A stretch of DNA of 42,328 bases from Trichocoleus sp. FACHB-40 (lineage in GTDB: Bacteria > Cyanobacteriota > Cyanobacteriia > Cyanobacteriales > FACHB-T130): NCBI RefSeq assembly GCF_014695915.1, contig NZ_JACJPF010000074.1:1-42328 (forward strand), read 5' to 3'. Positions within the stretch are counted from its first letter, which is position 1. Each line of letters begins with the position of its first letter. The notes below the pieces were generated by a model. It was given only the letters and a program-made list of their open reading frames with translations. It was not told the origin of the DNA and ran no database searches. Below, one piece after another: positions 22,782-31,283 of the stretch. The translations under genes were made by a program, and so were the position numbers.

Positions 22782-24464
22782 ATGAAGCAACGCTCATTTT
22801 TTTACGCTTTAGCAGCTGGCGTTTTAGTGCTGCTGTTGATTGGTGCTGGTGGCTTTTACTGGTTAAGATCGCAAAGTCCCCTCGCCTTGATGTCGGGCGG
22901 CCAGATGACGAACCCATCTGCCGCGATGTTTGTGCCGAAACAGGCACCAGTCATGGTGTCATTGCTAGTGAATCCAGATCGCTTGGAGGAGGGGGTTCGG
23001 CAGGCTGTGGATCGTTCGGGGAACCGTGGGCGATCGCGTGTCGAACTAGACCAAGTTAAACAAAGTTTACTGGCTAACACCGATCTCGACTACCAGAAAG
23101 ATATCCAGCCTTGGCTGGGAGATGAAATTACTTTTTCCGTCACTAGCTTAGATTTTGACCGCACAAGCCAAAATGGAGAACAACGGGGACTGCTGTTGAT
23201 TGCAACTAGCAAAAACCCGCAACGCAGCAACGAGTTTGTAGATTTGTTCTGGCAGAAGCAATCTAGCGAAGGCGCTTCTTTGCAGTTTGAACAATACAAA
23301 GGTGTAAAGCTGATTTACACCCAAGGAAAAGAAAAATCTGTTGCTAGTGCAGTAGTAGGCGATCGCTTTGTGCTTTTTGCTAATAATCCCAAAGTGCTGC
23401 GTGCAGCTATTAACAATGTTCAAGCCCCGGATCTGAGTTTGAGTGAAGATCCTGCCTATCAGAAGGCTTTGGAGAACATTACTGGCTCGAAGATTGGGCT
23501 AACTTATGTCAATCTCCCCAGATTGGCTAAGTTGCTGGGTAACAAATCAGAGTCATCAATTACCCAGAAGTATGAAACTTTAGCGATCGCGCTGGAAATT
23601 AACCGCCAGGGATTGCTGGCACAAACCGCTCTGCAAGGAACTGCCGGGTCAGATGCAACTATGGCTCCTACAGTATCTCAAGCGGTGGGAGCATTGCAGT
23701 ATCTTCCAGAACAAATAGCGATCGCTGCTGCTGGCACTCATCTTGATCAATTGCGAGAACTATCATCTACACAAAAGAGCGACGATACTCTCTCCCAACT
23801 GATCAATCAACCCCTAGCCGATTTACAAACTCGTTGGGGCATCGATGTGGAGCAAGATATCTTCAGCTGGGTACAAGGTGAGTATGCTTTGGGAATATTG
23901 CCTCGGAGCGATCGCAATCCAGATTGGATTTTTGTCGCCGAATCAGCAGAAAACACAGCTCAGGCGGGAATTAACCATTTAGACGACGTTGCCAAGCAGC
24001 AGGGACTAAGCGTTAGCTCTTTTACCCTAGAAAATCATCCCATCTTTGCCTGGACAAAACTAACAACCGTTCCCCCAAGCAAAGAAAGTAAAGAGCAAAA
24101 TTCTGTAAGATTAGAGGCAAAAGTTCAAGGTGTCCGCGCCAGCATAGGCAAATATGAGATTTTTACCACTTCCATTGAGGCGATGGATCAAGCCCTCAAA
24201 GCTCCGGAAAATTCTCTGCTAAAAAGTGATAATTTCCAGACAAATATCGCTTCTTTACCTCAACCTAATAATGGCTACTTGTATCTAGACTGGGCATCAA
24301 GTCAGGCGATTTTAGAGCGTCAGTTGCCAATTGTCAGAGTGGTGGAGCTGTTTGCTAAACCTTTGTTTAACCAGCTCAATTCTCTCACCTTTAGCAGCTA
24401 CGGTACTGACGCTGGCGTTCAACGCAGCAAGGTATTCTTCCGCTTAGGTGATACTAAAGGCTAG
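22782..24464 (+). CDS. DUF3352 domain membrane-anchored protein
   Basis: A 560-residue protein with an N-terminal anchor (FFYALAAGVLVLLLIGAGGFYWL, about 6-28) and a large extracytoplasmic region. The sequence after it (SAAMFVPKQAPVMVSLLVNPDRLE ... WLGDEITFSVTSLD ... GVKLIYTQGKE) matches the cyanobacterial DUF3352 pattern, which extends to the end (NNGYLYLDWASSQAIL ... LTFSSYGTDAGVQRSKVFFRLG). The function of the family is unknown; it looks like a beta-rich periplasmic or lumenal protein. No ribosome-binding site stands out at ATG 22782. A hairpin follows at 24510. Confidence 0.85.
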   Translation: MKQRSFFYALAAGVLVLLLIGAGGFYWLRSQSPLALMSGGQMTNPSAAMFVPKQAPVMVSLLVNPDRLEEGVRQAVDRSGNRGRSRVELDQVKQSLLANTDLDYQKDIQPWLGDEITFSVTSLDFDRTSQNGEQRGLLLIATSKNPQRSNEFVDLFWQKQSSEGASLQFEQYKGVKLIYTQGKEKSVASAVVGDRFVLFANNPKVLRAAINNVQAPDLSLSEDPAYQKALENITGSKIGLTYVNLPRLAKLLGNKSESSITQKYETLAIALEINRQGLLAQTALQGTAGSDATMAPTVSQAVGALQYLPEQIAIAAAGTHLDQLRELSSTQKSDDTLSQLINQPLADLQTRWGIDVEQDIFSWVQGEYALGILPRSDRNPDWIFVAESAENTAQAGINHLDDVAKQQGLSVSSFTLENHPIFAWTKLTTVPPSKESKEQNSVRLEAKVQGVRASIGKYEIFTTSIEAMDQALKAPENSLLKSDNFQTNIASLPQPNNGYLYLDWASSQAILERQLPIVRVVELFAKPLFNQLNSLTFSSYGTDAGVQRSKVFFRLGDTKG

Positions 24465-24509
24465 TTTGGTAGGGTAGGGCGAGATACCTAATACCATTTT
24501 GGATTTTGT

Positions 24510-24535
24510 GGAGGCGAAGAAGTTTCTTTGCCTCC
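24510..24535 (+). terminator. Terminator of the DUF3352 gene
   Basis: GGAGGCgAAGA pairs with TCTTTGCCTCC (10 of 11 pairs) around a short loop, 46 bases after the stop and followed by GATGGTTTTG. Confidence 0.6.
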
Positions 24536-24662
24536 GATGGTTTTGAAAGCCTTGCTTATAGGCAGTTTCAATAATTCAAGTCTTGCATCGATAATCCCAA
24601 AGGATATCACTCATAATACAGGATGATTTATTCCTGGGAAAACCTAATAGATGTTGAATTAG

Positions 24663-24689
24663 TAGGGATATGGCAATGCCATATCCCTA
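24663..24689. repeat. 27-bp perfect palindrome of the GGCATGGCAATGCC type
   Basis: TAGGGATATGGCA and TGCCATATCCCTA are exact complements around a single A. The outer arms of the element at 10326 and the block at 41983-42009 are variants of the same theme. It sits in a 469-base gap (24465-24933) before a histidine kinase. Confidence 0.75.
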
Positions 24690-24745
24690 GTTAGTTATGG
24701 GCAAAGCTCAACTGGCTCCCAAACTAATTTTTTTAATCTGTATAA

Positions 24746-24910
24746 AAATGTACGAAACTTGGCACCACTTTAGTTCATAGTTTTTCAGTAGCAGTCAATC
24801 AACTATTAGCTGAAGATCCGAGCTGCATATTTAAAGGCGAGCCAGAACTCCCAGCAGAATTTAACGCGACTATACGAGAAGTATATTCGCGAAAGTTTTT
24901 CATTCTATAA
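24746..24910 (+). pseudogene. Possible gene remnant without start codon
   Basis: An open frame of 54 codons follows a TAA at 24743 and ends at TAA 24908. It has no ATG or GTG near its 5' end that gives a sensible product. The conceptual peptide (VNQLLAEDPSCIFKGEPELP, then AEFNATIREVYSRKFFIL) has a protein-like composition and reads like the C-terminus of something. I cannot name the family. It may be a chance frame. Confidence 0.2.
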
Positions 24911-24933
24911 GTAAAAAAGCCTCCTAAAGAAGT

Positions 24934-26454
24934 ATGACAAAAAAACCTTATAATGGTATACATCGTCAGACCTTATTTATTTTAGGAAAATTGTCGATAC
25001 CTGTCTTGACTACTTATTTACACTTAGACGAAATCAATACAGTGCGGGAAATTAATGCGGCGGTTGTCAATGTTAGCGGTCGTCAACGTATGCTATCCCA
25101 ACGGACTGCACTGTTCGCCTTAAGGCTGGTATGTACAAAAGATAAGCAAGCGCAGGAAGAATTGCGCTCAGGGTTGCTAGCCGATTTAGATTTGATGGAA
25201 AGGTCACACAAAGGTTTAATCGAAGGCGATCGCGATCTGAAATTACCCGGTCATCCTTCGCCAACAGTCCAATCTATGTACTTTGCGGCACCTTTAAATT
25301 TAGATCGGCAGGTACGGCAATATATCGACCAAGCTAGAGCGATCGCCAGAAGCAGCAGTGAGGAACTAATACCAGATAATCCCCATTTATGCTACATTCT
25401 CACCGAGTCTTCAAAAAACCTAGTTGAAGCATTGGATTCCGTAGTGAACCAGTATCAAAAAGAAAGTGATACTGAACAACTGGCAATTCACATTTATCAA
25501 GCTCAATTATATGAAAAAAGTTGTGCCGCTACTGCCCAAGCAGTTAGCCAGGCAAAGAAATTAGAGCAAGCTTTGCAAGAACTGCAACAAGCTCAATCCC
25601 AGCTAGTTGAAAAAGAAAAAATGTCTAATTTGGGATGCCTGGTAGCGGGTGTAGCTCACGAAATTAATAATCCTGTCAGTTTTATTTACGGCAACCTGAA
25701 TTACGCAACTGACTACATCCAAAATTTGCTCGATCTGCTCAAGGTTTATGAGCAAGAATATCCTAAACCCAGTGTCGTGCTGCAAGAGAAAATTGACGAA
25801 ATAGACCTGGAATTTTTGAAAGAAGACTTGCCAAAAGTCATGTACTCAATGGAAGTCGGAGCAAAGCGCATTCATCAGATTGTACGTAGCTTGCGAAATT
25901 TTTCTCGTAGTGATGAAGAACTTATTCAGGTCGTGGATATTCACGAAGGGATTGATAATACTCTGTTAATTTTGCAAAACAGGCTGAAAGCGCATGGTGA
26001 CAACGAAGGGATTGAAATTGTTAAAGGGTACAGTAATTTGCCTTTAATTGAATGTTATTCGGGGCAAATAAATCAGGTACTTATGAATTTAATTGGTAAC
26101 GCTATTGATGAATTAGAAAATCTCAGTAGCGACGTTTGCAGCTATCCTAAAAAGATAAAAATTTCTACAGAATTTTGCCATAGCGGCACTATCATTCTCA
26201 GGATTGCTGATAACGGACAGGGAATGACTGAAGAGGTAAAAGCAAGATTATTTGAACCTTTTTTTACTACAAAACCAGTTGGTAAAGGCACTGGACTAGG
26301 TTTATCAATCAGTTATCAGATAGTGGTAGAAAAACACCAAGGGTCAATTGAGTGTATCTCGCAACCCGGAGAAGGAACTGAGTTTATTATTGAAATTCCA
26401 GTAGTCCAACGCCAACAAGAAGAAATTACTAACGAGTTGGAATCAGTAGCATAA
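24934..26454 (+). CDS. Sensor histidine kinase with PilJ-type N-terminal domain
   Basis: A 506-residue kinase. Residues about 30-180 carry the type IV pili methyl-accepting N-terminal (PilJ-N) signature (INAAVVNVSGRQRMLSQRTALFALRL), followed by a coiled coil (LEQALQELQQAQSQLVEKEKMSN) that leads to the H-box GVAHEINNPV with His242. The ATP domain is complete: N-box LIGNAIDEL, G1 IADNGQGM, F-box LFEPFFTTKP and G2 GTGLGLSIS. This H-box type (HEINNP) is common in large cyanobacterial kinases. The first 25 residues are only weakly hydrophobic, so the protein may be soluble or have lost its membrane anchor. No response regulator is adjacent. A terminator follows at 26469. Confidence 0.9.
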   Translation: MTKKPYNGIHRQTLFILGKLSIPVLTTYLHLDEINTVREINAAVVNVSGRQRMLSQRTALFALRLVCTKDKQAQEELRSGLLADLDLMERSHKGLIEGDRDLKLPGHPSPTVQSMYFAAPLNLDRQVRQYIDQARAIARSSSEELIPDNPHLCYILTESSKNLVEALDSVVNQYQKESDTEQLAIHIYQAQLYEKSCAATAQAVSQAKKLEQALQELQQAQSQLVEKEKMSNLGCLVAGVAHEINNPVSFIYGNLNYATDYIQNLLDLLKVYEQEYPKPSVVLQEKIDEIDLEFLKEDLPKVMYSMEVGAKRIHQIVRSLRNFSRSDEELIQVVDIHEGIDNTLLILQNRLKAHGDNEGIEIVKGYSNLPLIECYSGQINQVLMNLIGNAIDELENLSSDVCSYPKKIKISTEFCHSGTIILRIADNGQGMTEEVKARLFEPFFTTKPVGKGTGLGLSISYQIVVEKHQGSIECISQPGEGTEFIIEIPVVQRQQEEITNELESVA

Positions 26455-26468
26455 AGTTAGTAACCTTG

Positions 26469-26502
26469 TAGATTGGGTTAAGCTAAAGCTCAACCTAATC
26501 TA
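26469..26502 (+). terminator. Terminator of the PilJ-N kinase gene
   Basis: TAGATTGGGTTAAGCT pairs with AGCTCAACCTAATCTA (14 of 16 positions) around a 2-nt centre, 15 bases past the stop. Confidence 0.6.
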
Positions 26503-26530
26503 TACTGCTAATGGCTTTGTAGTTAATGCT

Positions 26531-26893
26531 ATGTCTAACTTGCCGCCGCTTAACACCGAAACGATTTGGGCTATTCTGAACGAGGAAATAGATGATTCCA
26601 CAGTGAATCATCTGGTTTGGCATTGTTTGGGTTATCGCTACGATGTTGCCCAAAATTGGGATAATAGCGGCGTTGCACCAGAATGGCGGGATGAATATCC
26701 GCAGCCGCCTAATTTTATTGAAAGTCGCCCAGCAACAGTAAAACTGACTCGTTCCATTCCTCCTGAAAACAAGCAGCTTTTAAAAGAAAAGCTGGGTTTT
26801 AAAGGTTATAAAGTAGGTGAATTTGGCCCAAGACAGACTCGTAGAGCGACTGCTGCTAACTGGTTGTTGAGCTATATGCAAAGCAAACTGTAG
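26531..26893 (+). CDS. DUF1823 family protein
   Basis: A 120-residue soluble protein typical of cyanobacteria and some plastid-bearing eukaryotes. Recognisable segments are LNTETIWAILNEEIDD, VWHCLGYRYD, WDNSGVAPEWRDEYPQPPNFI and KEKLGFKGYKVGEFGPRQTR, ending in RRATAANWLLSYM. It is full length. The function of the family is not known. It starts 29 bases past the kinase terminator and probably has its own promoter in the short gap. Confidence 0.85.
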   Translation: MSNLPPLNTETIWAILNEEIDDSTVNHLVWHCLGYRYDVAQNWDNSGVAPEWRDEYPQPPNFIESRPATVKLTRSIPPENKQLLKEKLGFKGYKVGEFGPRQTRRATAANWLLSYMQSKL

Positions 26894-27011
26894 GATAGGC
26901 ATCGGGTAAGTGGCTCTCGTGACGACGCTACGGGTATATGAAAAAATCGCTCTGTTGAGACATTGTAATTGAGAAAATAAAGATGTCCTTTCGCCACCAA
27001 GCAGGTGTGAT

Positions 27012-27692
27012 ATGGTACTTAGTGATCAATCCGATATGCCGACAATCCCGCCATGCGACCTTTGGAGCGAGGAGCGGCAATTCGAGAGCGATCGCCATCT
27101 TAGACAGCTAATTTTACTCTTAATTTGCTTAGAGCGGTTGTGGCAAAACCGAAATGATTTTCATGTCGGTGCTAACCAGAGTATTTATTTCAGCCTGCGT
27201 CAAATTAAATCGCAAGACTTTAGAGGGCCAGACTTTTACGTGGTTCTCAACACAGAACGCAGAGAGCGTAAAAGTTGGGCGGTCTGGGAAGAAGACGGCA
27301 AGTATCCCAATTTTATCTTAGAAATTCTTTCGGACACGACAGCTAAGAACGACCGAGGCTTGAAAAAGCAACTGTATCAAGATGTTTTTCGCACACCTGA
27401 GTATTTTTGGTTTGACCCGTACAGTTTAGAGTTTGCCGGGTTCAAACTCAACTACGGTACTTATGAAGAGATTCCTCTTCAGGAACATGCATGGCGCTGG
27501 AGTGAGGAGTTACAGTTGTTTTTGGGCATTGTGAGAGAACAGTTAAGGTTTTTTACGCCTGAAGGGGAACTGGTTCCTACTCCGCAAGAAGCCGAAACAC
27601 AAGAAAGGGAACGCGCAGAACAGGCGCAAGCACGCGCAGAGCGTCTGCTTCGTCAGCTGCGAGAATTAGGTGTGGAGCCAGAAGATTTGTAA
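27012..27692 (+). CDS. Uma2-family (DUF820) restriction-like endonuclease fold protein
   Basis: A 226-residue protein of the Uma2 family, greatly expanded in cyanobacteria and related to PD-(D/E)xK nucleases. The core has GPDFYVVL (Asp of the active site), then PNFILEILS (Glu) and [19 protein letters not shown]. The C-terminal 45 residues are a charged coiled tail ([20 protein letters not shown]) and a [11 protein letters not shown] ending often seen in this family. The natural role is unknown; links to defence, transposition or DNA turnover have been proposed but not settled. It ends 25 bases before bioF. Confidence 0.88.
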   Translation: MVLSDQSDMPTIPPCDLWSEERQFESDRHLRQLILLLICLERLWQNRNDFHVGANQSIYFSLRQIKSQDFRGPDFYVVLNTERRERKSWAVWEEDGKYPNFILEILSDTTAKNDRGLKKQLYQDVFRTPEYFWFDPYSLEFAGFKLNYGTYEEIPLQEHAWRWSEELQLFLGIVREQLRFFTPEGELVPTPQEAETQERERAEQAQARAERLLRQLRELGVEPEDL

Positions 27693-27717
27693 TAAATTGG
27701 AAAGTGCGATCGCCCTC

Positions 27718-28878
27718 ATGCCTACTGACCCTTATTCTTGGATAGAACCATCTCTCGCCACGATTCATCAGGCTAACTGGTATCGTTCAGTTCAGGCTAT
27801 CCAAAGTCGTCCTGGTGCAACGGTGGTGTTGGAGGGACGAGAAGTTATCAATTTTGCTAGTAATGATTATCTGGGTTTGGCGGGAGATGAGCGTTTAATT
27901 GAAGCTGCTGTTGGCGCTGCAAAGGAATTTGGTACGGGTGCAACAGGTTCTAGATTAATTACTGGTCATCGTCAATTGCATCGAGAACTCGAAAGCGCGA
28001 TCGCATCCCTCAAACAAACTGAAGACGCTTTAGTATTTAGTTCTGGTTATCTGGCTTCTTTAGGCGCGATCGCTGCTTTAGTTGGCCGTCGCGATTTAAT
28101 TCTATCTGACCAGTACAATCACTCTAGCCTCAAAAATGGGGCGATTCTTAGCGGTGCTACTGTCATCGACTACCCGCACTGCGATGTTGCGGATTTAAAA
28201 AACAAGCTAACTCAACACCGACAACAATATCGCCGCTGCTTGATTATTACTGATAGCGTCTTTAGCATGGATGGGGATTTATGTCAAATCCCGTATCTGT
28301 TGGATTTAGCAGAAGAATTTAGCTGTATGCTGCTGGTAGATGAAGCTCACGCCACGGGAGTTTTAGGAAAAACGGGCGCTGGGTGTGTGGAGCATTTTGG
28401 CTGTAGCGATCGCACTTTAATTCAAATCGGCACCCTGAGCAAAGCTTTAGGGAGTTTGGGCGGATATGTAGCTGGGAAAGCTGCTTTGATTGACTTTTTG
28501 CGGAATCGCGCCCCTAGTTGGATTTATACTACTGGTCTTTCGCCAGCGGATACAGCTGCGGCTTTGGCAGCAGTTAAAATTGTTCAACAAGAGCCGATCC
28601 GCCGCGCTAGATTGTGGCGTAATGTTGGTATTCTTAAAAATCTGCTGCGATTACCAAACCTGAAATTATTACCTTCAGAGTCTTCTATCCTCTGCTTGCA
28701 ATTGAACAACGCCGCCGAAGCTTTGAAAATGGGACAAAAACTAAAAGATGCCGGAATTTTTGCTCCTGCTATTCGCCCTCCTACTGTTCCTACAAGTCGG
28801 ATTCGGATGACGGTTATGGCTAATCATGAACCTGTCCACTTTCAGCGGTTGGTAGAAGCTTTGATGGAAGAGGGATAA
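27718..28878 (+). CDS. bioF: 8-amino-7-oxononanoate synthase
   Basis: A 386-residue pyridoxal-phosphate enzyme of biotin synthesis. It condenses pimeloyl-ACP (or -CoA) with alanine to give 8-amino-7-oxononanoate. The start is ATG 27718 ([13 protein letters not shown]), which gives the usual length; an in-frame ATG at 27670 would overlap the Uma2 gene. Visible motifs are [33 protein letters not shown], the [10 protein letters not shown] segment with the PLP-ring Asp and His, and the Schiff-base Lys242 in [13 protein letters not shown]. The end ([17 protein letters not shown]) is canonical. It is alone here, apart from the other biotin genes. Confidence 0.94.
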   Translation: MPTDPYSWIEPSLATIHQANWYRSVQAIQSRPGATVVLEGREVINFASNDYLGLAGDERLIEAAVGAAKEFGTGATGSRLITGHRQLHRELESAIASLKQTEDALVFSSGYLASLGAIAALVGRRDLILSDQYNHSSLKNGAILSGATVIDYPHCDVADLKNKLTQHRQQYRRCLIITDSVFSMDGDLCQIPYLLDLAEEFSCMLLVDEAHATGVLGKTGAGCVEHFGCSDRTLIQIGTLSKALGSLGGYVAGKAALIDFLRNRAPSWIYTTGLSPADTAAALAAVKIVQQEPIRRARLWRNVGILKNLLRLPNLKLLPSESSILCLQLNNAAEALKMGQKLKDAGIFAPAIRPPTVPTSRIRMTVMANHEPVHFQRLVEALMEEG

Positions 28879-28927
28879 ACCGCAAAAACGCATTAGCTCT
28901 CGCTATGGGCATTAGCGCTATAGAGAA

Positions 28928-28974
28928 CGCCAAGGAACAAGAGGAAGAAATTAAAACCTCTACGTCCCTTGGCG
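28928..28974. terminator. Bidirectional terminator between bioF and the BON gene
   Basis: CGCCAAGGAACAAGAGG pairs with CCTCTACGTCCCTTGGCG; the outer CGCCAAGG/CCTTGGCG and inner AGAGG/CCTCT parts are perfect. It lies between the convergent ends of bioF (28878) and the BON gene (29053). Confidence 0.65.
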
Positions 28975-29052
28975 ATATCATTTGCGTTTAAAACAACTTC
29001 TTTGGGTGGTAGATGATACCGTAATGCTTAAAAAGCACTACTGATTAACCCG

Positions 29053-29520
29053 TTATTGACCTTTTGGTTGAGCGGGAGCAACAGTTGCTTTGTTAGTTAC
29101 GCTCTTGACACCTTTAATTTCTTTTGCCAAAGGTTCAATTTTAGCGAATTGTTCTTGGGTAGGAACAGTTCCGGAGATAGTGACAATACCCTCTTCAGCA
29201 GCAACTGTCAGAAGACTAGCTGGTAAGTTAGCTTCCAATTTACTGCGAACCTCGCCTTGCAAATCCCCATCAGTTCTTTGTTCGTCGCCTCCGGTGACAT
29301 TGTTCCGCTGCTCCGCCGCCCGAATGTCAGAATTGAGCTGATCTCTGCGAACTTCGCTAGTTGCGTCTTGTTGACCCTCTTTAGCTGCATCGGCTGCGGG
29401 GGTTTGGCTCGTTGTTGCGGTAGTTTCAGGAGCATCAGCATTAGTGCTTGCAGTGTCGTTACAAGCAGCAGCACTAAAAATTAAAACGCCGCTGAGTAGA
29501 AGTGTGGTAAGTTTTTTCAT
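29053..29520 (-). CDS. BON-domain lipoprotein
   Basis: A 155-residue lipoprotein. The signal peptide ends in a lipobox, SAAAC, with Cys20 as the lipidated residue. A Thr/Ala/Asp-rich linker (about 21-85) leads to one BON domain (VRSKLEANLPASLLTVAAEEGIVTISGTVPTQ..., then VKSVTNKATV). BON domains bind phospholipid membranes and are linked to osmotic and envelope stress. The upstream gene on the same strand is a glycine-zipper stress protein 119 bases away, so the two may share a stress setting. No kinase or channel domain is attached. Confidence 0.88.
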   Translation of the reverse strand: MKKLTTLLLSGVLIFSAAACNDTASTNADAPETTATTSQTPAADAAKEGQQDATSEVRRDQLNSDIRAAEQRNNVTGGDEQRTDGDLQGEVRSKLEANLPASLLTVAAEEGIVTISGTVPTQEQFAKIEPLAKEIKGVKSVTNKATVAPAQPKGQ

Positions 29521-29582
29521 GGTTTTTCCGATTTGAAAAGTGTAATGGTTTAAATTCGATTGCTATCGATTCAGTAGAAACT

Positions 29583-29601
29583 ATCTGACGTAGCGTCAGA
29601 T
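29583..29601. promoter_or_regulatory. 19-bp palindrome between the stress protein and BON genes
   Basis: ATCTGACG and CGTCAGAT are exact complements around TAG. It lies 38 bases past the stop of the stress-protein gene and 63 bases before the BON gene start. It could be a terminator or an operator; the sequence does not decide. Confidence 0.45.
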
Positions 29602-29638
29602 TTACTAAGCTACCGAAAGAATGGTGAGCTTAGAAAAC

Positions 29639-30997
29639 TTATGTCCGGTTGTCGATGATGGTGACGCGATCGCTTCCCTGGCTAGAGTGATCTTGAGGTT
29701 CCGCAACCATCTCTGGAGACTTCGGAGAAGAGATGCCCGAAGTTTTATTTTCTGGTAGGTTATAGACTCCCCATTCATGAATGCCTTTAGCTTTCAGAAT
29801 AGATTCTGCACGCTGGATCTCTTCTTCGGTGCCGTTTACCAAAACCAGATAATCGCCGCTAGATAATTGATCGTGATAAACTTTGGCTTCCTGTTCCGGA
29901 ATTCCTAGCCCAATTAGTGCGCCAGTCAGCCCGCCTGCGGCTGCACCAATGCCACCACCAGCGATGGTTGTAGCTATAGCAGTGGCTTCTGCTCCGGCAA
30001 ACAGGATAGGCCCGACACCAGGAATTGCTAAGGCACCTAGCCCAATCAGCAACCCGGTTAAACCGCCTAAAGCACCACCTGCGATCGCTCCGGTTGTTGC
30101 ACCTTCATCAGCATTGCTGTCCTTAATGTGATCGCTTACCTCAACCCCAGCTATCTCATCGTGCCGATCTGCATCTTTGGCAACAACAGAAACTTTATCC
30201 ATCAAAAAACCAGAATTTTTCAACTCATGTAGGGCATCTTCCACATCGCGACGGCTGGAGAATATACCCACCGCACGCTTATGGGGAATTGCATCCATAT
30301 CAATGACATTAGGATCGCCTGCGTAAGGCACAGTATATCCCGCACTCAGGGGATTCAGTGCTAAGGGATCTAGTCCTAACGTATAAGTTGGATCAGTGAC
30401 ACCTAGTGGATCGAAGCTGGTTGAGTATGCCACCGGATAGGCTGGAACCATGCTGCTAACATCATAGATGCCCCAATGTTGGATTCCCTGGTTCCCTAGA
30501 ATCGATTCAGCTTTGGTAATTTCCGCTTGTGTACCCTCTACTATTACTAAGTAATCGCCTTGGGATAAGCGGTGGTTATAAACTTGAGCTTGTTCTTCCG
30601 GAATACCTAAACCCATCAGTGCGCCGACAATGCCACCTGCTGCGGCACCAACTGCACCACCAATGAGAGCGTCACCCAGTATAGAGGCTAAAGCGCCTCC
30701 TGCTACCACTGGGCCAATTCCTGGAATCGTTAATGCGCTTAAGACTCCGAGTAAGCCAACAAAACCGCCTACTGTACCACCTGCTATAGCACCCGGTGTT
30801 GCCCCACTGCCAGTTTGATTGCCAGCATTGTCGCGTACATCAACCCCGGCTATTTCATCGCGCCCGTTTCTATCCCGTGCCACGATGGAAATCTGACTCA
30901 TGGAAAAACCGGAAGTTTTCAGCTCGTTAAGCGCATACTCCGCACTCTGAGGACTGGAAAACACGCCTACAGCCCGCTTACGTTGGTCGTCGGTCAT
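29639..30997 (-). CDS. Duplicated general-stress-protein (YflT/GsiB 17M-like) glycine-zipper protein
   Basis: A 452-residue protein made of two copies of one module, about residues 7-177 and 238-420. Each copy has an opening RAVGxFSSxxxxExALxELKxSGF block, a VARDxxxxDEIAGVxVxD block, a long Gly/Ala-rich membrane-like segment with several glycine zippers (GGALGGLTGLLIGLGALAIPG type), and a closing SQGDYLVIVEGT...AESIL...GIxxWGxY block. The opening fits the YflT/general stress protein 17M family. A short linker rich in Pro/Leu/Asp joins the modules. The zippers could let it insert in or cross membranes. A role in stress tolerance is known only by family name. It lies upstream of the BON lipoprotein gene. 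Confidence 0.85.
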   Translation of the reverse strand: MTDDQRKRAVGVFSSPQSAEYALNELKTSGFSMSQISIVARDRNGRDEIAGVDVRDNAGNQTGSGATPGAIAGGTVGGFVGLLGVLSALTIPGIGPVVAGGALASILGDALIGGAVGAAAGGIVGALMGLGIPEEQAQVYNHRLSQGDYLVIVEGTQAEITKAESILGNQGIQHWGIYDVSSMVPAYPVAYSTSFDPLGVTDPTYTLGLDPLALNPLSAGYTVPYAGDPNVIDMDAIPHKRAVGIFSSRRDVEDALHELKNSGFLMDKVSVVAKDADRHDEIAGVEVSDHIKDSNADEGATTGAIAGGALGGLTGLLIGLGALAIPGVGPILFAGAEATAIATTIAGGGIGAAAGGLTGALIGLGIPEQEAKVYHDQLSSGDYLVLVNGTEEEIQRAESILKAKGIHEWGVYNLPENKTSGISSPKSPEMVAEPQDHSSQGSDRVTIIDNRT

Positions 30998-31283
30998 TTT
31001 TTCCTCCCCAAATGAACAAAGAAACAGTTAGAACCAATACCAAATCAGCTTTATTCATCTTTTCTTTCTTATTTATCGCCTTTTTTTCTAGGTTTTCCAT
31101 CAGTCCCCAGATGTAAGCTTTTATCTATCAATCGAGAGGAAAGAGATATCTTTATGGCAGAGCGCGGCGATCGCCCTTTATTTAGTACGGTTATACGACC
31201 ACCGAGAGATGCCAAGTATAGGTAGGCTCATATCAGAGAGTAGTTAAACGCACTGCCAGTGATAGCCGTTAAGGGGGTGCTTT

